A stretch of DNA of 64,000 nt from positions 12,925,001-12,989,000 of the forward strand of contig NC_081153.1 in assembly GCF_958295425.1 (NCBI RefSeq). Direction: 5' to 3'. Below the pieces are notes generated by a model. The model searched no databases, had not been told where the DNA came from, and worked only from the letters and a program-made list of their open reading frames with translations. Position numbers and translations under genes: made by a program. Position 1 is the first letter of the stretch, and every line of letters begins with the position of its first letter. Below, one piece after another: positions 24,100 through 64,000 of the stretch. The DNA is from Solea solea (Eukaryota > Chordata > Actinopteri > Pleuronectiformes > Soleidae).

Positions 24100-24932
24100 G
24101 CGCTCTGCGGCTCAATGGTGTGTTAGGGAGATAGATAGTGTGGCCGTCCATCCAATAAACCTCCTCACTCGCCCTCTCCCCTCCCCGAACCCCGCGGTGC
24201 TCCCGGTTTTGACACGGCAGACAAAACCCGCGGAGAGCACCATGAATGGTGGAGCACCGAGGAGGCCGAGGGAGAGCAAAAAGGAGGCGGCGGGCCTTTG
24301 TAGTCGGGGAGGAATGCGGAAATGTCCCCGCTCCGTGTCAAACCTCTCTGAAGGGGGTCAGGCCACATTCAGCCGGCGTGGGAAAGCCAGGCAGAGCCGG
24401 AGCTCATACATACAGGCGAGCGGGGACCGCACTGAGTGCTGCATACACAGGCCGACCCGGGGAATATATGGAGGAGAGAGGGGGAGAGAGAAAAAAGAAG
24501 AAAGAAAGAAGAAACTGCAAAGAGGAGCGTGGTTTTGGAGGGGCTATATCACGCGTTTGCCTTTGTCCTGTGACCCCCTCCCTCCTGCTACTCCTCTTAT
24601 ATCCCCTCCGCCTCCTCCACACCCTCGTCCACACAAAGTTGCGGCAGTGAGAGTGTGTGTGAGTTTTCATACAGCCCTCCACCCCCCACCATCACCACCA
24701 CCACTACCACCACCCCCTCCCCTTGTTTGAGTGTCTCTGCCGGGCTGCTGTCTGTCTGAGGCATGGGGGGTTAGAGCCTGCACCGTCCAACTACCTGTGT
24801 GGCCCCTGCATGGAGGAGCACCGCCGCCGACAGGGATGCGTTTGACGCACGGGGACACCGCATCCACAGACGCGAATGCCTCCCCAGCGTTCCATTCACG
24901 GACATGCCGGCGTCACGACAATTATTGACTAC
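24100..24932 (+). other. cdk6: probable non-coding first exon of cdk6 (start not located)
   Basis: A GC- and CpG-rich block ends in a good donor, ACTAC then GTAAGA at 24933. Vertebrate CDK6 genes have a 5' UTR exon separated by an intron from the ATG exon, and an acceptor for such an intron is visible at 25854-25855. The transcription start cannot be read from sequence; 24100 is only where the CpG-rich region begins. A second possible donor, GGTAAAC, follows at about 24943. The 261-codon open frame crossing this block has no recognisable domain and is probably a result of high GC. Confidence 0.45.
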
Positions 24933-25600
24933 GTAAGAAAAAGGTAAACAAGTCGAGGTGCGTTTGTGTTGTGTGTTTGTGCAGAGATATTTTTAACAGC
25001 ACACACGAAGCCGGATGTGTTTCTTTACTTTAAAAGTCCAGACGCGCACATTTCCCTGCGCTCTCTGTTTGTTTAATTGCTCTGTGCGCAATTACTTTCA
25101 TATTAAATGAGGAGGAGGACGCGGAGTCTCGTGGGAAAACAGCTCCAAAACTCGACTTATGTGTATATATATATATACATATGTGTGTGCAGAGTTTAAC
25201 GCGCAGCTTTGAGGCTTGAAGGGGGGGAGTTCCACGGCGTTTAAAAATTATATTGCTGTGGGGAGAGTTGAGACAATGCCACCAGTAGACAGCCACGTGC
25301 TCGCCAAGTTTGTGTCGACTCAAACATAAACTTTGATACGACAGGACACGCCGCGCCGTGGACTTATCCACTCGTCCGAGGCGGCTGTACGTGGCTTCCA
25401 TGTGTCACATGTGAGCGTGTTCTCTTTAAAAAAAAAAAATGTATAAAATTTCCCCGTTCTTTTCATTTTTACCCCCCCCCCCCCTTCTGTGTGCCGGAGT
25501 TGAGACAGCCCACATGATCAAAACTGCAGCAACGTTGCACGTGCGATAAAAGCAGCACTGATTGCGCGAAACGGCTCATTTCACGAGCTGGATTTGAAAA
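24100..25600 (+). promoter_or_regulatory. CpG-rich promoter region of cdk6
   Basis: CpG dinucleotides are clearly denser here than in the AT-rich flanks at 23.4-23.9 kb and 26.4-27.7 kb. The block includes runs such as CCCGCGGTGCTCCCGG, pyrimidine-rich stretches at about 24570-24720, and a TATATGG word near 24464. This is the pattern of a vertebrate CpG-island promoter with a diffuse start. No single core element is convincing. Confidence 0.6.
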
Positions 25601-25855
25601 TGTAGGCGATGACGGCTTTAATTTGGATTATTTTTTTGGCATTTGTGTGTTAAGAGGTAGGAGGACATGACTTGCTGTGCGTAACAGGAGGAGGAGTGGA
25701 CGTTAGGACGCAACGTTGCCCTTGTGTGTGTGTGTGTGTGTGTTGATAGTCGGAATAAAACATGACAGTGCTGTTGTTGCCTACCTGGAGCAGAGTTTGA
25801 CCATGTTTGACAAACATGGTGTCTTCCTCCCTCTGTGTCTCCCTGTGTCATCTAG

Positions 25856-25980
25856 GCATGGTGGCATGTGCCAACCTTTTTCTGTGAATATGCCTTTGTG
25901 AAGTCTCTGGCTCGCCACACTCGCCGGGATTCCCCCGCAATACTTTCAGCAAGAGACGAGACTAAAACAAATCTGCAAAA
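25856..25980 (+). other. cdk6: cdk6 5' UTR part of the ATG exon, with a short upstream ORF
   Basis: The region begins after a C/T-rich acceptor (CATCTAG, ending at 25855) and runs to the cdk6 ATG. An ATG at 25858-25860 opens a nine-codon reading frame (MVACANLFL) ending in TGA at 25885-25887. A second ATG at 25864 opens an 11-codon frame that ends near 25901. Both stop before the main ATG and could lower translation of cdk6. An in-frame stop TAA sits at 25963. Confidence 0.6.
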
Positions 25981-57801
<31,821 letters not shown>

Positions 57802-60550
57802 CAGTCCTCCTTCACCCTCAGTCATCCCACTCGGAGCCTATAAAAAAAAAAAAAAAGCATTCGGCCTCACCGCCTCACGGTCCTGCTTCATTTTTTCACA
57901 GCATTCAAATCAAACCGTGTGTTTAATTTACAGTTCTTGACACTGATCAGCAGATAAATATGAGATAGAATGCCTTTATTAGACCTTTGGCATCTGTGTA
58001 GCTGGATGTGCATCAGTGAAGACTTTTCTTTTACAAGAGTGATGAGGCCCCGGGTGTTAATGCTTTACACCCACTCATGTTGTACTGTTATCCTGTACCT
58101 TTTTTTTTTTAAAATAACTTTTTAAAAATGAGTTAGTTTTCATAGTTGCGATCCGCTCCTGCTGCAGATGCATTTATCTAAAACTCACATCTTGATTACA
58201 CACACACACACAAGTGGTTCTATCAGTTGAGACAAAGCAAGTTTCTCTGATAATCAGTGTAAAAAAAAAACAACAAAACTGTGATTTAATGTCGCATTTA
58301 AACTCGAAAGCAAAACACGAAATGGACCAAAGGGGGCAAATACTTTTTTTTATAGTCCATGTACAGCACTGTGGGGACGTACTCAGAAAATTAGGGTATC
58401 GATCGTGTCAAGAAGGATCTCAACACTCTTCCCCTCCCCGAACAATGCACAAAGCTATCCTCCTTCCATGAACTGATGGATTGTAAATGCTGCTTTTTTT
58501 TTTGTTGAGGTTGAAAGTTGATGATCGACTGTGTTAACAATGCAAAGAGACTTGCATCTCAGACTGGCTGGTAGTAGTGGACGGAAAAACGGTGCAGATG
58601 CCTCTCTCCGTGACCGGTGTTCAGCCTTGCAAGAGCCCTCTCCACTGGGCCTCTCCGCCCAGACCGTGCAGGAGTTGTTGTGTTTTTTTTTTTGTTTTTT
58701 TTTTTTTTGCGTGGATCTCGTCCGCGTTCCATGCTCGCTGGTTTATGTGTTGGTATCAGCAACACTGTGTGTGTGTGTGTGTGTGTGCACTATCACTGAC
58801 TCAAGCACACTCACGCCATTCTAAAGGCGTCACAAGCCAACCACTTGCTGCCAATGTCGAGACTTATCATTCCAGTTCTATGTATAATATCACTGCCACC
58901 CTGAGGACGTCCTAAGTAACTGCAGACCAGTAGCAGGATTCTAATGGTTTCTGCATCCCTCCGCGGGACTCGTCACATCGGGCTGATAACGGTGCTGAGA
59001 CAATGATGAAAGAACCCTATAGAAAAGTTCTTGCCACTCACTCGGTGTTCATGACTTGCTTTGTGCTCGGCCACCGTGGGCGTTTTATCATTATGAAATA
59101 CAATTATTATTTACTATCTGATACCGTAATGCACAGGCTTGCAATAGGTGGTGACCGTCCCACCAGCACTACTCAACATGGAAACATTTTGGCATAGTCT
59201 TGTCACCAATATTCTGTATTTAAATTTAATTTTATTGACAAGTCTTATATGCTTGTTTTTATCAAGTTATTAGATTTTCTTTTTGTTTTCGATGCTGGGG
59301 CGTACACTATTCTTACACCAATTCCACCGAACTCCTTAGATGATTATAGGCTTTGTGTGAGAATAGATTGACAATGTAAGGAATGTATAAAGGATAGGCA
59401 TTGGTACTGTACAGTATGTAGTGCAGAGTTCAAGCTGTAATGGTAGAAATCTTTTGATACGTGCATCATGTTTTTAAAGTGGATAGCTGTAGAGGAGCGA
59501 GTGAGGGTCAGAGGAATGTTGTATGGCAAGAGCTTTTTTTTTTTTTTTTTTCTTCCTATTGACAATGTTGAGCGGGTTTCTGTGGGTGCTTGCTGAATTT
59601 CATTTACTTTTAATTGAGCGCGACTACCAGTTCTACCGTGGTTTTTATGTTGAAACAATGCACAAATATTTTATGTAGAGTTTTGTTTTTTTCTTTTGCT
59701 TTATTTTACAGTTTGTCCTGTTTTATTCAAGTTCAGTTCTTACCAGCAAGGAAAAAAACAAAACAAGTTATGCAGAGTTGTATTTTTGTATGTAATAGTT
59801 CTTGCAGAACAGTAACATATTTTAACACTGGTTTACGTTTTCTTAACAGGTAGTGCTGCTAGCACACACACAGACACACACACTCTAACTTTCTCAGGAC
59901 GTCCAAATCCTCTTGGACACAGTTTGCACATCCTTGGGCTACTAACTGACCACATCACAACTCTTTCAGGTTTTCTTTCGAGCTGTTCCGCGATCGCGTC
60001 GTCGATCTCAGTCTACTGTCATTCCTGTTTATCAAATATATGTTACTGTAGTCATTACTGTCTGAGGATAACTGCCTGTATGAACTGTTTTTGACAGAAG
60101 CCTTTAATTGTTAGAAAGCGAACACAATGTAGATCCAAGTATAACTGTTTGCTTAACTAAGCACTGTGTGGATTTTATGTTTGAATAATAATAATGACTC
60201 TTATCTGGTGTCAGTGGTGCATTCAGTGCAAATGACAGCTCCAAATACTTTAGGCGTAGAGGTTTACAATCTAAAGAAATGACTGCCTTAGTCTCATTAC
60301 ACTTGATACAATCACTGTAACCTTTTCCTATGAGTTGATCAGCTTGTGATACATTTCAATCTTGTAACATAAAAGTGAAGTCCACTGTCGAGCATCGAGA
60401 ACTGTCACTTGAGACCTTGATCCATCGTATATACTCACATCACACACACGTTGTTTTGAACATTAAATTGAGATGAGGAACATCAGTCATGGCATTACAC
60501 TCATGTATGAATACAGACGTTGGTGTCTTATTATTGTGTCGCACCAGTTG

Positions 60551-60556
60551 AATAAA
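60551..60556 (+). terminator. polyadenylation signal AATAAA (candidate, cdk6)
   Basis: A canonical AATAAA hexamer about 2.75 kb after the cdk6 stop, followed by T-rich sequence and TTGTTTTGT within 30-40 bases, as expected for a cleavage and polyadenylation site. Confidence 0.5.
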
Positions 60557-60720
60557 AAAAACAGCTTTTTATGAATGTTGTTTTGTACTTAAATATAGTT
60601 CTAGTAAATTCATTTTGGTCCTCTGCTTCGGTTTTTATAACGACACAAAAACAGTTTTAAGTGAACATTCTTGTATCTGTTAATGTGCATTTAAAAAAAA
60701 AAATTTATGATCGCACCCCA

Positions 60721-60726
60721 AATAAA
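60721..60726 (+). terminator. polyadenylation signal AATAAA (distal candidate, cdk6)
   Basis: A second AATAAA, 170 bases beyond the first, in AAATAAAAAGT. It lies about 740 bases before the fam133b start codon, so the cdk6 transcript should end here or earlier. Confidence 0.4.
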
Positions 60727-60745
60727 AAGTAAAAGAAAAAAGTAA

Positions 60746-61249
60746 AGACAAAGTACTCAGGTGTCACATTTGCTATTTATTTGCTCACACTTAACAAACG
60801 ATATACGAGTAGGAAGCTTTGTGTCCTGTATCTTTCTTCTTTTAATGTGAGCCAATTAATAGCAAATATTTTATTTTAAATAATATTATTTTGGAACAAA
60901 CACATTGTGATTCTTGGGTGGTTTAGCACTCAACTGATTAGCTTTCTGTTGTTGTGCAACCTCCTTTTTTTAATGTATAATTTAATAAGATAGTTTTTTT
61001 TTTTAATCCCACAATGAAGTTAAAGGAATTTACTGTGTCACAGCAGCAAAGACAGTAATGATAAAGGTAAACAATCTGAATGTACACTATAGAAAAATGC
61101 TGACAATATATAAACTATAAAAAGGTAAAAAAAAAAAAAATAGAATGTACATTATAGACATTAAGTTACTAAGTTAATGTGTATTATTGTCATTTTTGTT
61201 TTTCTGTCGTTCACCTGAAAAGCTTGACTTGCTCTAACCGAGTCTTGAA
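60746..61249. other. short intergenic region, cdk6 to fam133b
   Basis: AT-rich, with poly-T and poly-A runs and no coding signal. The two genes are in tandem with less than 1 kb between the last polyadenylation signal and the fam133b ATG. Confidence 0.6.
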
Positions 61250-61463
61250 GGTGATCAAAGTGCCCAAGTAGTGGCAGTAATGAGACAACCGAGACGCTCG
61301 CTGCCGCCGAACATCGCAGAAGAAGAACACGCGGCGACAGCAGCCGTAGAAGAAGAGGTAGAGCCTCAGCTAGAGCTCAGTTTATTGAGGCTAGGTCAAT
61401 GCTAGCAAGGTAACACTAAAGTCTGTCTCTCTGTTGGACATTTCCCCTCGTTACTAACTTGAC
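61250..61463 (+). promoter_or_regulatory. fam133b promoter and 5' UTR
   Basis: CpG density rises here in otherwise AT-rich DNA. AGTGGCAGTAATGAGACAAC is followed by CGCTGCCGCCGAACATCGCA and GAAGAAGAACAC. This resembles a motif I recall at the 5' ends of many fish transcripts (GGCGGTAATGCACC ... AACCGCC ... GAAGAAGAAG). The transcription start probably lies within or just after it. No TATA box is visible. Confidence 0.5.
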
Positions 61464-63906
<2,443 letters not shown>

Positions 63907-64000
63907 GTAAGCCATACCAACCTCTAGGGTGTGATATTAATGTTCCTACAAATAATCTCTGATTAAAAAAAAATATTTTAGTGTTTTGAAGCTGGCAGCT

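Larger units (their letters stand above)
57802..60745 (+). other. cdk6: cdk6 3' UTR (probable extent)
   Basis: After the TGA there is about 2.9 kb without coding signal before clear polyadenylation signals. CDK6 genes are known for long 3' UTRs with many microRNA sites. The region has poly-T runs, a short (CA)n near 58200, a (GT)n near 58767 and AT-rich blocks. Seed-complement words for microRNAs known to target mammalian CDK6 are present: CACTGCC (58891-58897, miR-34/449) and ATGCTGCT (58487-58494, miR-103/107 and miR-15/16). The exact end is inferred. Confidence 0.55.

Noticed and set aside
23945..24730. 261-codon plus-strand open frame in the CpG-rich cdk6 promoter
   Set aside because: No recognisable domain, Arg/Gly/Pro-rich from GC bias, overlaps the probable non-coding first exon, and the reverse strand is also largely open.

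Overview
This is an ordinary stretch of vertebrate nuclear chromosome, almost certainly from a ray-finned (teleost) fish. The evidence is GT-AG introns with conserved phases, long (CA)n, (GATA)n and (CT)n microsatellites, and many fish-type SINE and MITE repeats. Three protein genes can be supported. I see no rRNA, functional tRNA, CRISPR array, provirus or bacterial-type operon, and no evidence of a previously undescribed biological system.

Layout. (1) 1-7.15 kb: the 5' part of a minus-strand immunoglobulin-superfamily gene that I identify as hepacam2. It has a signal-peptide exon, a cysteine-less V-like Ig exon and a C2-type Ig exon; the rest lies left of the window. Its downstream intron holds two inverted copies of a MITE with a tRNA-derived SINE inside it. 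(2) 7.15-24 kb: intergenic DNA between two divergent genes, mostly microsatellites and degraded MITEs, with three complex, non-repetitive blocks that could be conserved regulatory elements. (3) 24-60.7 kb: cdk6 on the plus strand. A CpG-rich promoter and probable non-coding first exon precede seven coding exons (224, 136, 168, 110, 51, 136 and 153 nt) that join without a frame break into a 325-residue kinase. A long 3' UTR follows. The introns carry MITEs, two strong inverted repeats and several candidate enhancers. (4) 61.3-64 kb: the first six coding exons of fam133b on the plus strand, a Lys/Ser-rich nuclear protein; the gene runs off the right edge.

The cdk6-fam133b neighbourhood, with hepacam2 close by, matches human 7q21 and supports all three identifications. 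The human SAMD9/SAMD9L pair is not seen between cdk6 and hepacam2. The genes do not form a pathway: CDK6 drives G1/S entry with D-type cyclins, HEPACAM2 is a membrane adhesion-type glycoprotein, and FAM133B is poorly understood. Exon boundaries were read by eye from splice consensus, phase and family similarity. No alignment or transcript data were available.
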